Origin: Albidovulum sp.
Lineage (GTDB): Bacteria; Pseudomonadota; Alphaproteobacteria; Rhodobacterales; Rhodobacteraceae
Reading direction: 5' to 3'
Length of the DNA stretch: 63,261 nucleotides
Assembly (NCBI GenBank): GCA_015491895.1
Contig: WFVA01000006.1
Span: 1-63,261 of the forward strand
Both the position numbers and the translations under genes were made by a program. This document shows positions 7,462 to 15,979 of the stretch, in pieces (position 1 is the first letter of the stretch; each line of letters opens with the position of its first letter). The notes under the pieces are model-generated. The model was given only the letters and a program-made list of their open reading frames with translations, had not been told where the DNA came from and did no database searches.

Positions 7462-7923
7462 TCACACTGGCAGGGCGGTTGTCTTGAAAACGGTCCTGAG
7501 GGCAAAGCTCGAGTGCATCTGCGCCACGCCGGGAAGGCGGGCGAGGTAGCGGCGGTGGATACGGGCGAAATGCTCGGTATCGAAGGCCACCACCTTCAGG
7601 AGATAATCCGCCGTGCCGGCCATCAGGTGGCATTCAAGCACATCGGGGATCTTCGCCACCTCGCGCTCGAAGGCCTCAAGCACCTCGTCTGCCTGCGCGG
7701 AAAGCGTGATCTCGACGAAAACGGTGGTGGGCCGGCCGACAAGCCGGGGATCGAGAAGCGCCACGTAATCCTTGATAAACCCCCGTGCCTCGAGCTGCTG
7801 CACGCGGCGGTGGCAGGCCGAGGGCGAGAGATTGATCCGCTCGGAAAGCTCGGCATTGGAGATCCGGCCGTGCTTCTGCAGCACGGCAAGGATTCGGCGG
7901 TCTGTTTCGTCCAGATCATTCAT
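7462..7923 (-). CDS. Lrp/AsnC family transcriptional regulator (probable regulator of ald)
   Basis: This 153-residue protein has an N-terminal winged HTH (LDETDRRILAVLQKHGRISNAELSERINLSPSACHRRVQQLEARG, seen at residues ~3-47) and a C-terminal RAM ligand-binding domain (VPDVLECHLMAGTADYLLKV-type segment). Such proteins form octamers and sense amino acids. It is transcribed divergently from alanine dehydrogenase, and the shared gap contains an ATTC-GCA-GAAT inverted repeat. By analogy with AldR/BkdR-type pairs, it most likely controls ald in response to alanine; that is inference from context. Confidence 0.9.
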   Translation of the reverse strand: MNDLDETDRRILAVLQKHGRISNAELSERINLSPSACHRRVQQLEARGFIKDYVALLDPRLVGRPTTVFVEITLSAQADEVLEAFEREVAKIPDVLECHLMAGTADYLLKVVAFDTEHFARIHRRYLARLPGVAQMHSSFALRTVFKTTALPV

Positions 7924-7951
7924 GGGCGTGTATTCTTCTTCAATAGCATGG

Positions 7952-7969
7952 ATTATTCGCAGAATATTC
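7952..7969. promoter_or_regulatory. Candidate Lrp-family operator between lrp and ald
   Basis: ATTATTCGCAGAATATTC contains the inverted repeat ATTC-GCA-GAAT within an AT-rich island. It sits 29 bases before the regulator's start and 94 bases before ald. Shape and position suit an Lrp/AsnC-type operator. Confidence 0.5.
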
Positions 7970-8062
7970 GATCTTCAGCCAATACACCGGCTGATCTTTC
8001 AAAGCAATTGCTCGCTGTCTGCGGCATCCTGATTCCAGATCGGCACAAGGGAGGGAGCGAGC

Positions 8063-9181
8063 ATGAAGATCGGATGTCCGAAAGAGATCAAGCCGCAGGA
8101 ATACCGTGTGGGCCTCACGCCCAACGCGGCGCGCGAGGCGGTGAAGCATGGCCATGAGGTCATGATCGAGAAAGGCGCTGGCGAAGGAGCCGGCTTTCCC
8201 GATGCCGATTACGAGGCCGCAGGCGCCCGGATCGGCAAATCCGCACCGGAAATTTTCGAATGGGCCGAGATGATCGTGAAGGTGAAGGAGCCCCAACCCG
8301 AAGAGCGCAAGATGCTGCGCGAAGGCCAGGTGCTCTTCACCTATCTGCACCTTGCACCCGACCCGGATCAGACCAGCGAACTCCTGGAAAGCGGGGTAAC
8401 GGCGATTGCCTATGAGACCGTGACCGCCCCGGATGGCTCCCTACCGCTCCTTGCGCCGATGAGCGAGGTGGCCGGCCGCCTTGCGCCCCAGGTGGGGGCC
8501 TGGACGCTCCAGAAGGCCAATGGCGGGCGCGGGGTGCTGATGGGCGGCGTGCCAGGCGTGGGTCCGGCGCGGGTGGTGGTGATCGGTGGCGGGGTGGTGG
8601 GCACGCATGCCGCACGCATCGCCGCCGGTATGGGCGCGGATGTGACGGTGCTTGACCGCTCGCTCAGGCGCCTGCGCTATCTGGATGACGTATTCTCCGG
8701 CCTCTTCAAGACAGCCCATGCCTCCGAAGGGAATACCGGGGAACTTGTGCGCGAGGCCGACATGGTGATCGGCGCCGTGCTGATCCCGGGCGCGGCGGCG
8801 CCGAAGCTCGTGAGCAGGGCTGATCTTTCGGAAATGAAGCCCGGCGCAGCGCTTGTGGATGTGGCCATAGATCAGGGCGGCTGCTTTGAAACATCACGCC
8901 CCACGACCCATCAGGATCCGATCTTCGAGGTGGACGGCATCATGCATTACTGCGTCGCCAACATGCCCGGCGCCGTGCCGCGCACCTCAACGATCGCGCT
9001 TTCAAACGCCACCATGCCCTACATGCTCGCCCTGGCCGACAAGGGCTGGCGCAAGGCCTGCGAGGATGATCCCCATCTTCTGGACGGCCTCAATACCCAT
9101 GCCGGCCATCTCACGAATTACGCAGTGGGCAAGGCGCTGGGAATAGATGTGCTTTCACCAACACTGGCCCTTAAGCAATAG
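8063..9181 (+). CDS. ald: Alanine dehydrogenase
   Basis: The 372-residue product matches the family length. It starts MKIGCPKEIKPQEYRVGLTP with the substrate-binding Arg/Lys region, carries the catalytic His in YLHLAPDP (~residue 96), and has the NAD-binding GGGVVGTHAARIAAGMGADV motif (~175-195) and the DVAIDQGGCFETSRPTTH block. It catalyses reversible NAD-dependent deamination of L-alanine to pyruvate and ammonium in the cytoplasm. GGGAGGGAGCGAGC precedes the ATG. It is divergent from an Lrp-family regulator and followed by a terminator, so it is a single-gene regulated unit. Confidence 0.96.
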   Translation: MKIGCPKEIKPQEYRVGLTPNAAREAVKHGHEVMIEKGAGEGAGFPDADYEAAGARIGKSAPEIFEWAEMIVKVKEPQPEERKMLREGQVLFTYLHLAPDPDQTSELLESGVTAIAYETVTAPDGSLPLLAPMSEVAGRLAPQVGAWTLQKANGGRGVLMGGVPGVGPARVVVIGGGVVGTHAARIAAGMGADVTVLDRSLRRLRYLDDVFSGLFKTAHASEGNTGELVREADMVIGAVLIPGAAAPKLVSRADLSEMKPGAALVDVAIDQGGCFETSRPTTHQDPIFEVDGIMHYCVANMPGAVPRTSTIALSNATMPYMLALADKGWRKACEDDPHLLDGLNTHAGHLTNYAVGKALGIDVLSPTLALKQ

Positions 9182-9194
9182 CCCCCCGCAAGAG

Positions 9195-9225
9195 AAAAGG
9201 CCCGCGCAAATCGCACGGGCCTTTT
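9195..9225. terminator. Bidirectional terminator between ald and mscL
   Basis: AAAAGGCCCG (9195-9204) pairs with CGGGCCTTTT (9216-9225) around an 11-base loop. The A-run on one side and T-run on the other let it act for ald (plus strand) and mscL (minus strand), whose ends converge here. Confidence 0.78.
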
Positions 9226-9245
9226 GCATCTTCGCCTGTTGCCGA

Positions 9246-9629
9246 TTACTTCTTCAGCGCGTCGCGAATTTCCTTCAGAAGATCGATCTCGCTCGGGCCG
9301 GGATCCTCGGCCGGCGCTTCCTCTTCTTCTTCCTTCTTCATGTTGTTCACCGCTTTCACAAGCAGGAACACCACAAAGGCAATGATCAGGAAATTGATGA
9401 TCGCCATGATGAACTTGCCATAGGCAAATACGGCCGCATCTTCGCCTTCGCCCAGCTTCACGCCGAGATTCGAGAAATCCACACCACCCATGAAAAGACT
9501 GATGATCGGATTGATCAGATCATTCACCAGCGATCCCACGATCGCCGTGAAGGCCGCGCCGATGATGATACCGACGGCCATGTCCATCACATTGCCCTTG
9601 GCTATGAAATCCTTGAACTCTTTGAGCAT
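9246..9629 (-). CDS. mscL: Large-conductance mechanosensitive channel
   Basis: This 127-residue protein has the MscL N-terminus [31 protein letters not shown] (amphipathic helix plus TM1), the conserved loop [11 protein letters not shown]2 ([23 protein letters not shown]) and a charged cytoplasmic helix, EEEEEAPAE then [14 protein letters not shown]. MscL pentamers open at near-lytic tension to relieve hypo-osmotic shock. The start at 9629 gives the canonical N-terminus; a 15-base extension to 9644 is unlikely. It converges on ald over a shared terminator. Confidence 0.96.
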   Translation of the reverse strand: MLKEFKDFIAKGNVMDMAVGIIIGAAFTAIVGSLVNDLINPIISLFMGGVDFSNLGVKLGEGEDAAVFAYGKFIMAIINFLIIAFVVFLLVKAVNNMKKEEEEEAPAEDPGPSEIDLLKEIRDALKK

Positions 9630-9765
9630 TTTCTGTCCCCACAATTTACGTCAAACCGGGCATTTTTCACCCGGTTCTGATCCATATCATATGTTTACGC
9701 AATTTTTCCGGCATATCTGGAGGGGAAAGAAGATTATCCGTTCCCATGTCGCCATGAGGTAACAG

Positions 9766-10470
9766 ATGGAAAAGCTCGAAGATTTCCCCATCACCCGCAA
9801 ATGGAAGCCGGATAACCCCTCCCTGATCCAGCTCTATTCCGCGCCCACGCCAAATGGCGTGAAGATCTCGATTGCCCTTGAGGAGATGGGGCTTGCCTAT
9901 GAGGTGCATCTTGTTGCGCTCGAGAAAGGCGAGCAGCACAGCCCCGAATTCCTTTCCCTGAACCCGAACGGCAAGATCCCGGCGATCCTGGATCCTGACG
10001 GGCCGAATGGTGCGCCGCTGGGGCTGTTCGAATCCGGCGCGATCCTCATCTACCTGGCGGAAAAGAGCGGGAAATTTCTGCCAGAGGATCCGGGCAGGCG
10101 CTATGAGAGCATCGAGTGGCTGATGTTCCAGATGGGCAATATCGGCCCCCTGTTCGGACAGATGGCATGGTTCCTGCACCAGGGCGGAAAGGAGATCGAG
10201 GATCCCCGGCCCCGCGAGCGATACGTGAAGGAAACCGCGCGCCTCCTGCGCGTGCTCGAACAGCGCCTTGAAGGCCGCGAATGGGTGATGGGGAATGAAT
10301 ATACCATCGCCGACATGGCCATCGCGCCCTGGCTTCGCCCCGTGATCCGCATCCCCGGCGCGAGCGATCTCGTGGGCTGGGAGGAGCTTTCAAACGTGCC
10401 GGCCTATCTCGAGCGCTTCCTTGGCCGCCCGGCCGTGAAGGCAGGGCTCGAAAAGCTCGGCGCGCTCTGA
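9766..10470 (+). CDS. Glutathione S-transferase, YfcG/YghU-like (Nu-type)
   Basis: This 234-residue GST has a thioredoxin-fold N-domain (LYSAPTPNGVKISIALEEMGL, SLNPNGKIPAILDPDG, FESGAILIYLAEK) and an all-helical C-domain ending YLERFLGRPAVKAGL. The APTPNG motif, with Thr in place of Cys or Ser at the glutathione site, and the long N-terminal extension (TRKWKPDNPSL) are hallmarks of YfcG/YghU proteins, which act as glutathione-dependent disulfide reductases rather than conjugating transferases. GAGGTAACAG precedes the ATG. It converges on ytoQ with three bases between the stops. Confidence 0.88.
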   Translation: MEKLEDFPITRKWKPDNPSLIQLYSAPTPNGVKISIALEEMGLAYEVHLVALEKGEQHSPEFLSLNPNGKIPAILDPDGPNGAPLGLFESGAILIYLAEKSGKFLPEDPGRRYESIEWLMFQMGNIGPLFGQMAWFLHQGGKEIEDPRPRERYVKETARLLRVLEQRLEGREWVMGNEYTIADMAIAPWLRPVIRIPGASDLVGWEELSNVPAYLERFLGRPAVKAGLEKLGAL

Positions 10471-10473
10471 AGC

Positions 10474-10923
10474 TCAGCCCGGCAGTTCGCCCGTCAGCAC
10501 ATAGCGCAGGATCTGCGCCACCTGTTCGGGCGTGCGCGCCACGGCCTGCGCGGCGGCATCCACTTCCTTCAGGGCATGATCGTGCTCGGGCGGCTGCAGG
10601 ACGATCAGGGATTTGCCGAGCGCGGAAGCATAGCCCGCATCGAAAGCCGCGTTCCATTGCCTGTATTTCTCGCCAAAGCGCACCACCACCACATCGGCAT
10701 CATTGATCGCCTTGCGGGTGCGGATCGCATTGATCTTCGCCCCCTTGTGATCGTGCCAGAACTTGTCCTTCTCGGGCCCGAGGATCGCAACCCCGCAATC
10801 ATCGCTGGCATCGTGATCCGTTACCGGGGCCGTGAATGTAACGGGCAGATCGCGCGCGGCTTCGATGATCCGCTCGCGCCAGTCGGTGTGGATTTCGCCG
10901 GCCAGATATATATTCAGCTTCAT
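10474..10923 (-). CDS. ytoQ: YtoQ family protein
   Basis: The protein has 149 residues with the YtoQ features LNIYLAGEIHTDWRERI, PVTDHDASDDCG, KFWHDHKGAKINAIRTRKAINDADVVVVRFG and YRQWNAAFDAGYA. The fold looks related to nucleoside 2-deoxyribosyltransferases (AGEI near the N-terminus, DADVVVVRF, AFDAGYA), but no activity is established. The ATG at 10923 overlaps the stop of the upstream phosphoribosyltransferase gene by four bases, so the two genes form an operon; together they hint at nucleotide or nucleoside salvage. Confidence 0.82.
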   Translation of the reverse strand: MKLNIYLAGEIHTDWRERIIEAARDLPVTFTAPVTDHDASDDCGVAILGPEKDKFWHDHKGAKINAIRTRKAINDADVVVVRFGEKYRQWNAAFDAGYASALGKSLIVLQPPEHDHALKEVDAAAQAVARTPEQVAQILRYVLTGELPG

Positions 10924-11576
10924 TTGCCTTTCCCTTCCCTTGCATTGGCGCTTTTCAGCATTTCCGTCACTTCATCATCATCAACCTGCAGAAAGTCAAT
11001 GTAATGCGCACCAACCGCATGGAAGGGCCGCGGGGTTTCGAGCACAATGATCCGATCGACAAGCGGCTCCATCTCGGCCAGCGCATCAGGGGCGGCCACG
11101 GGCACGGCAAGGATGATCTCGGCCGGTTCGCGCTCACGCAGCGCCGCAAGAGCCGCACGCATGGTGGCGCCTGTCGCAATGCCATCATCCACCACGATCG
11201 CCGTGCGCCCCTTCACCGGCACATGCCCGCGCCCGCCAAGCCAGCGCTCGCGGCGCTTCGCGATCTCGGCCAGCTTCTTGCGGATCTGTTCGGAAAAATC
11301 CTCCCGCCTGAGCCCGGTGGCGCGCAGCAGGCCTTCGTTGAAAACGATCCGCGGCGGCGAGCCATCCACGATCGCCCCGGCCGCCACCTCCTCGCGCCCC
11401 GGCATGCCGATCTTGCGCACAAGCAGGAGATCAAGCGGCGCCTTCAGCGCCCGCGCAACGGGCAGCGCCACCGGCACGCCACCCCTCGGCAGCGCCAGGA
11501 TCACCGGATCCTTCGGGGAAAGGCCAGCCACTTCACACGCCAATGCGGCGCCTGCTTCTTCCCGGTTCCTGAACAT
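10920..11576 (-). CDS. Phosphoribosyltransferase family protein
   Basis: From the ATG at 11576 the protein has 218 residues. It contains the type I PRTase PRPP loop IVVDDGIATGATMRAAL (~residues 118-134) and an upstream LALPRGGVPVALPVARAL segment characteristic of the group often found next to erythromycin-esterase or dienelactone-hydrolase-like domains. The substrate base cannot be inferred. The frame extends to 11687, but the added residues look non-coding; the start remains uncertain because only a distant GGAG is upstream. It overlaps ytoQ by four bases at its end. The 170 bases up to pheT hold nothing I recognise. Confidence 0.8.
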   Translation of the reverse strand: MFRNREEAGAALACEVAGLSPKDPVILALPRGGVPVALPVARALKAPLDLLLVRKIGMPGREEVAAGAIVDGSPPRIVFNEGLLRATGLRREDFSEQIRKKLAEIAKRRERWLGGRGHVPVKGRTAIVVDDGIATGATMRAALAALREREPAEIILAVPVAAPDALAEMEPLVDRIIVLETPRPFHAVGAHYIDFLQVDDDEVTEMLKSANAREGKGK

Positions 11577-11746
11577 GTTCAAGATATGGGCGCGCTCCGG
11601 AGGATTTTCAATTTCCAGCCCTACACTCCCCTGGCCAAGGCCGGTCTGGCTTGTCAAGCACCGGGAGCTGTTTACCAGCTGGCGCATACGCTTGGTTTTC
11701 GATCTTCTTGGGGAAATGCTTGGCTGAAGCTTCCTTCAGGCCGATA

Positions 11747-14143
11747 CTATCCGCGCAGGGTGCCGCCGGTGGCCTTGGTGACCTTCTCGATGATCTTCCT
11801 GCTCACCGCTTCGATCTCTTCCTCGGTGAGGGTTTTCTCGCGCGGCTGCAGGCGCACGGTGATTGCCAGAGATTTGCGGCCTTCACCAAGTGAGCCACCG
11901 ATGAATTCATCGAATACCCGCACGCTCTCGATCAGGGCCTTGTCGGCGCCTGCGGCGGCATTCACGAGCTTCAGCGCCTCCACATCGCGATCAACGACGA
12001 AGGCAAAATCGCGCTCGACCGCCTGCAGATCGCTGAGCTTCAGCGCGGCCCGGGTCGCCCCCTTGCGGCGCGGCAGCGGCGGCTCTTCAAGATAGACGGT
12101 AAAGCCCACCGCCGGCCCCTTCACATCCATCGCCTTCAGGATTTTCGGGTGAATCTCGCCGAAGACGGCCAAGGTTTTCTTCGGGCCGAGGCAGATCCGC
12201 CCGGCCCGGCCGGGGTGCCACCAGCCCGGCACATCGCGCAGGATCTGAGATTTCGCCGGCGCACCGATCGCGGCCAGCACGGCCTCGGCATCGGCCTTGG
12301 CGTCATAGATATCCACCGCGCGCCGGCTGCCGTGCGGATCGCGCGGGCCCGCCGCACCAACGAGAAGGCCGGTGATGTGCTGCTGCTCGTCGCCCGGCTC
12401 TCCACCCGTGAAAACCGGGCCGACCTCGAACAGCGCGAGATCCATGAAACCGCGCGCCTGGTTGCGCGCCGCTGCCTGCAGGAGGCCGGGCAGAAGATCG
12501 GGGCGCATGTGGCTCATCTCGCTCGAGATCGGGTTTTCCAGCATGGTGGCATCTTCGCCGCCGCCAAACATTTCGGCGCTCGCACGATCGATGAAGCTGT
12601 AGGTCACGCATTCGTTGTAGCCAAGCCCCGCCGCCTGCCGGCGCGCGCGCATCTCGCGCTTCTGCATCGGGGTGAGGATCGGGCGCGCCACGCCCTCATG
12701 CGGGCGCGCGAGCGGCTTGCCCTCGAGCTTCGTGAGCGAAGCCACGCGCGCCACTTCCTCCACCAGATCGGCCTCGCCCTGCACATCGGGCCGCCAGGAG
12801 GGCACATGCGCCATGTCGCCCTCAAGCCGGAAGCCGAGCGCTTCGAGGGTGCGACGCTGCTCTTTAGCCGGGATCTCCATCCCGACAAGCGATTGCACGC
12901 GATCGGTATCAAGCCGGTAGGCGCGGCGCCATTCGGGCTCCTCCCCCGCCTGCACCACCTCGCTCGCCTCGCCGCCGCAGAGATCGAGAATCATCCTGGT
13001 GGCCAGCTCGAGGCCGGGCGCATTGAACGCCGGATCCACGCCCCGCTCGAAGCGGTAGCGGGCATCGGAACTGATCTTGAGGGCACGGCCCGTTTTCGCG
13101 ATCTCGATCGGATCCCAGAGCGCGGCTTCGAGGAAAACATCGGTGGTTTCTTCCGTCACGCCTGTCGGCAATCCGCCCATGATGCCGCCGATGCTCTGAA
13201 CGCCCGCGTCATCGGAAATCACAATCATGCCGGGGGCGAACTCGTATTCCTTCTCATCCAGCCCGACGAGCCTTTCGCCACCCCTGGCGCGATGCGCCCG
13301 GAGATCACCCCTCACTTTCGCCGCATCAAACACATGCAGCGGGCGATTGAGATCGTAGGTAAAGAAATTGGTGATATCGACAAGCGCCGAAATGGGCCTG
13401 AGACCAATGGCGCGCAGGCGATCCTGAAGCCATTGCGGCGAGGGACCATTCTTCACCCCGCGGATGAGGCGGCCCATGAAAAGGGGGCAGCCGTCGCGGG
13501 TATCATCATTTATACCGACCTTGACCGGGCTTTCGAACCGCCCATCCACCGTCACCTCCTCGAGAGGTTTCAGCTTCCCGAGCCCGCGCGCGGCCAGATC
13601 ACGGGCGATGCCACGCACGCCCAGCGCATCGGGGCGGTTCGGCGTGATGGCGATCTCGATCACCGGATCAACCTTTGCCGGCTCATGCTCGGCCAGCCAG
13701 GCCGCGAAGCTTTCCCCCACCTCGCCGGAAGGGAGCTCGATGATGCCGTCATGCTCGTCCGAAAGCTCGAGCTCGCGCTCCGAGGCCATCATGCCGTGGC
13801 TCTCGACGCCGCGAATCCTGCCCACCTGGATCGTGGTATCGATACCGGGGATATACTGCCCCGGCTTGCAGACAACCACCGTGATCCCCTCGCGCGCATT
13901 GGGCGCACCACAGATGATCTGCTTCACGCCCTCATCCGTTTGCACCTGGCACACGCGCAGGCGATCGGCATCGGGATGCTTTTCGGCCTTCACCACCCGC
14001 CCGATGGTGAATCCCGCAAGCGTTTCGGCCGGATTGACGATTTCCTCCACCTCAAGGCCGAGATCCGTGAGCGCTTCTGCGATCTCGTTCACGCTCGCAT
14101 CCGTATCGAGATGATCCTTCAGCCAGGAAAGGGTGAATTTCAT
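11747..14143 (-). CDS. pheT: Phenylalanine--tRNA ligase beta subunit
   Basis: At 798 residues it has the full bacterial beta-subunit layout. MKFTLSWLKDHLDTDAS is followed by the EMAP/tRNA-binding domain (VCQVQTDEGVKQIICGAPNAREGITVVV, residues ~66-95), then B3/B4 (YDLNRPLHVFDAAKVRG, ~265-285), B5 and the catalytic-like core. The C-terminal FDX-ACB anticodon-binding domain ends VTKATGGTLRG. It works as an alpha2beta2 heterotetramer with PheS, encoded 442 bases upstream. Unusually, a small gene on the opposite strand lies between pheS and pheT, so read-through or a separate promoter is needed for pheT. Confidence 0.97.
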   Translation of the reverse strand: MKFTLSWLKDHLDTDASVNEIAEALTDLGLEVEEIVNPAETLAGFTIGRVVKAEKHPDADRLRVCQVQTDEGVKQIICGAPNAREGITVVVCKPGQYIPGIDTTIQVGRIRGVESHGMMASERELELSDEHDGIIELPSGEVGESFAAWLAEHEPAKVDPVIEIAITPNRPDALGVRGIARDLAARGLGKLKPLEEVTVDGRFESPVKVGINDDTRDGCPLFMGRLIRGVKNGPSPQWLQDRLRAIGLRPISALVDITNFFTYDLNRPLHVFDAAKVRGDLRAHRARGGERLVGLDEKEYEFAPGMIVISDDAGVQSIGGIMGGLPTGVTEETTDVFLEAALWDPIEIAKTGRALKISSDARYRFERGVDPAFNAPGLELATRMILDLCGGEASEVVQAGEEPEWRRAYRLDTDRVQSLVGMEIPAKEQRRTLEALGFRLEGDMAHVPSWRPDVQGEADLVEEVARVASLTKLEGKPLARPHEGVARPILTPMQKREMRARRQAAGLGYNECVTYSFIDRASAEMFGGGEDATMLENPISSEMSHMRPDLLPGLLQAAARNQARGFMDLALFEVGPVFTGGEPGDEQQHITGLLVGAAGPRDPHGSRRAVDIYDAKADAEAVLAAIGAPAKSQILRDVPGWWHPGRAGRICLGPKKTLAVFGEIHPKILKAMDVKGPAVGFTVYLEEPPLPRRKGATRAALKLSDLQAVERDFAFVVDRDVEALKLVNAAAGADKALIESVRVFDEFIGGSLGEGRKSLAITVRLQPREKTLTEEEIEAVSRKIIEKVTKATGGTLRG

Positions 14144-14329
14144 GGGGTATTCCCTTCTGATCCGCGTCCCCGCCGCTCATACCTCATGCCTTGATCCGAT
14201 CCAAGAGGCGGGGCGCGGCATAAGGGAAAAATGCCTCAAATCAATTAGATTTTGACGAAATTCCGCCGCTTTTCGGTGAATGATTTGCGCCGGGGAAACT
14301 GGTGGGCGCTCATTGCGAGGCCAAAAACG

Positions 14330-14584
14330 ATGATAAGATTTGTGAAGAACTGCAACATGCGGCTGTTGGCAGGGTTCGTACTGCTTTTCAGCGGCGCCAT
14401 CTATGGGCTGATCGAAAACAACCGCGAGCAAATCGAATCCCCCAGCGAGATTCAGACGATCTCGGGAAGGTTCTCGGCATGCCATGCAAAAAGCGTGGAA
14501 ACCCCCTTCGGCCGGCTCGGTTGCAGCAATGTGCGCGGGATGAAGCAGATCGGCTCCGCCGTTTTCGTCAGGCCCGGCGAGTAG
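14330..14584 (+). CDS. Small membrane-anchored protein of unknown function inside the phe cluster
   Basis: This 84-residue frame lies on the strand opposite to pheS and pheT, in the gap between them. It has a basic N-terminus, one hydrophobic segment (MRLLAGFVLLFSGAIYGLI, ~residues 10-28) that could be a signal anchor, and a short polar exported part with three cysteines. A longer frame starts at 14252, but the extra residues are unconvincing. Codon choice is plausible for the genome yet slightly more A/T-rich than the flanking genes, as is the 5' region (14220-14340). It ends one base before the pheS stop. Function unknown; reality moderately likely. Confidence 0.5.
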   Translation: MIRFVKNCNMRLLAGFVLLFSGAIYGLIENNREQIESPSEIQTISGRFSACHAKSVETPFGRLGCSNVRGMKQIGSAVFVRPGE

Positions 14585-15658
14585 CTAGCCGCTCACGCCA
14601 CCGTGCAGCGTGGGCACATCAAGCGCCGCAAAGCCGTAATGGCGGAGCCAACGCAGATCGCTGTCGAAGAAGGCGCGCAGATCCGGGATGCCGTATTTCA
14701 GCATGGCGAGGCGATCGATGCCCATGCCGAAGGCAAAGCCCTGCCACTGAGAGGGATCCACGCCTGCGGCCTCGAGCACCTTGGGATGTACCATCCCTGA
14801 GCCGAGCACCTCCATCCAGCCCTCGCCCTCGCCGATGCGAAGCTGGCCATCCACCCAGGAGCACTGGATATCCACCTCGGCAGAGGGCTCGGTGAAGGGG
14901 AAATGGGACGCGCGAAAGCGAGTCTTGATGCCGTCGATGCCGAAGAAGGCGGCGAAGAATTCCTCCAGCACCCATTTGAGATTGGCCATGGATATATCGC
15001 GATCGATCGCGAGCCCCTCCACCTGATGGAACATGGGCGTGTGCGTCTGATCGTAATCCGAGCGATAGACACGCCCCGGCGCGATTACCCGGATCGGCGC
15101 CCCTTCCTTTTCCATGGCGCGGATCTGCACGGGGCTCGTGTGGGTGCGCAGCACATGCGGCGGGCGGTCATCGCCGGGCGCGCGGTGCATGTAGAAGGTA
15201 TCGAACTCCTGGCGCGCCGGGTGATGGGGCGGGATGTTGAGGGCATCGAAATTGTACCAGTCGGTTTCGATCTGCGGCCCTTCGGCGACCTTGAAGCCGA
15301 GATCGGCAAAGATGGCCGTGATCTCCTCCGTCACCTGGCTTACCGGATGCACCGTGCCGCGCGGCCGCGGGCGCCCCGGCAGGGTGACATCCAGCCACTC
15401 CCCGCGCAGGCGCTCTTCCAGCGCGGCATCCTCAAGAGCCGCCCTGCGCGCCGCGATTGCCGAGTTGATCTCGTTCTTAAGGGCATTGAGCGCCGGCCCG
15501 GCCACCTTGCGCTCCTCCGGGCTCATCCTGCCAAGCTCGCGCATCTTCAGGCTGATCTCGCCCTTCTTTCCGAGCGCCTGCACCCGAACGGCTTCGAGCG
15601 CGGCCTCATCAGCCGCGCCCGCAATCGCTTCAAGGTATTTCTGCCGCAGTTCTTCCAT
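14585..15658 (-). CDS. pheS: Phenylalanine--tRNA ligase alpha subunit
   Basis: This is a 357-residue class II aaRS alpha subunit: an N-terminal coiled coil ([19 protein letters not shown] to ~residue 90), [19 protein letters not shown], motif 2 around [14 protein letters not shown] and [23 protein letters not shown], the phenylalanine-binding region, and motif 3 [18 protein letters not shown] near the C-terminus. It catalyses phenylalanine activation and tRNA charging together with PheT. The start at 15658 agrees with the usual [10 protein letters not shown]-terminus. The gene is separated from pheT by the opposite-strand small gene. Confidence 0.97.
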   Translation of the reverse strand: MEELRQKYLEAIAGAADEAALEAVRVQALGKKGEISLKMRELGRMSPEERKVAGPALNALKNEINSAIAARRAALEDAALEERLRGEWLDVTLPGRPRPRGTVHPVSQVTEEITAIFADLGFKVAEGPQIETDWYNFDALNIPPHHPARQEFDTFYMHRAPGDDRPPHVLRTHTSPVQIRAMEKEGAPIRVIAPGRVYRSDYDQTHTPMFHQVEGLAIDRDISMANLKWVLEEFFAAFFGIDGIKTRFRASHFPFTEPSAEVDIQCSWVDGQLRIGEGEGWMEVLGSGMVHPKVLEAAGVDPSQWQGFAFGMGIDRLAMLKYGIPDLRAFFDSDLRWLRHYGFAALDVPTLHGGVSG

Positions 15659-15721
15659 GCCCTGGCTCCAAACCTGACGTTCAGAACCTGCTAGCGCCCC
15701 GCTGCGGCGATTGCAAGATGC

Positions 15722-15958
15722 TCAGGCCCCGATCCAGGCATCGACATCGCCCTGTTCGGGCAGCCCGCCGGCATGGACAAGCTTGCCATCCACGGAAAGC
15801 CCCGGCGTCGAGACAACTCCTGCCATGGCGATTTCGGCGTAATCGGTGACTTTCTCCACCTCGACTTCCTGGCCAAGGCGCGCCGCTGCATCCTCCACCA
15901 TCCCGGCCAGGGTTTCACAGCGTTTGCAGCCGGGGCCATATACTTTCACTTTCTTCAT
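15722..15958 (-). CDS. Thioredoxin-like small redox protein (redox-active disulfide protein 2 type)
   Basis: This 78-residue protein starts MKKVKVYGPGCKRCETL, giving a CxxC (Cys-Lys-Arg-Cys) redox centre at residues ~11-14, and has the cis-proline region VVSTPGLSVDGKLVHAGGLP typical of mini-thioredoxins. These small proteins are commonly encoded beside DUF318-type permeases. It is the third gene of an arsR-permease-redoxin operon, 21 bases after the permease stop, so it probably supplies reducing equivalents to, or handles the thiol-reactive substrate of, that permease. No signal peptide, so cytoplasmic. Confidence 0.85.
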   Translation of the reverse strand: MKKVKVYGPGCKRCETLAGMVEDAAARLGQEVEVEKVTDYAEIAMAGVVSTPGLSVDGKLVHAGGLPEQGDVDAWIGA

Positions 15959-15979
15959 GTTTCTCACTCCTTCGATGTT

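Noticed and set aside
12149-14194. A 681-codon plus-strand open frame
   Set aside because: Antisense to pheT, with shadow-like composition; pheT is intact on the minus strand.
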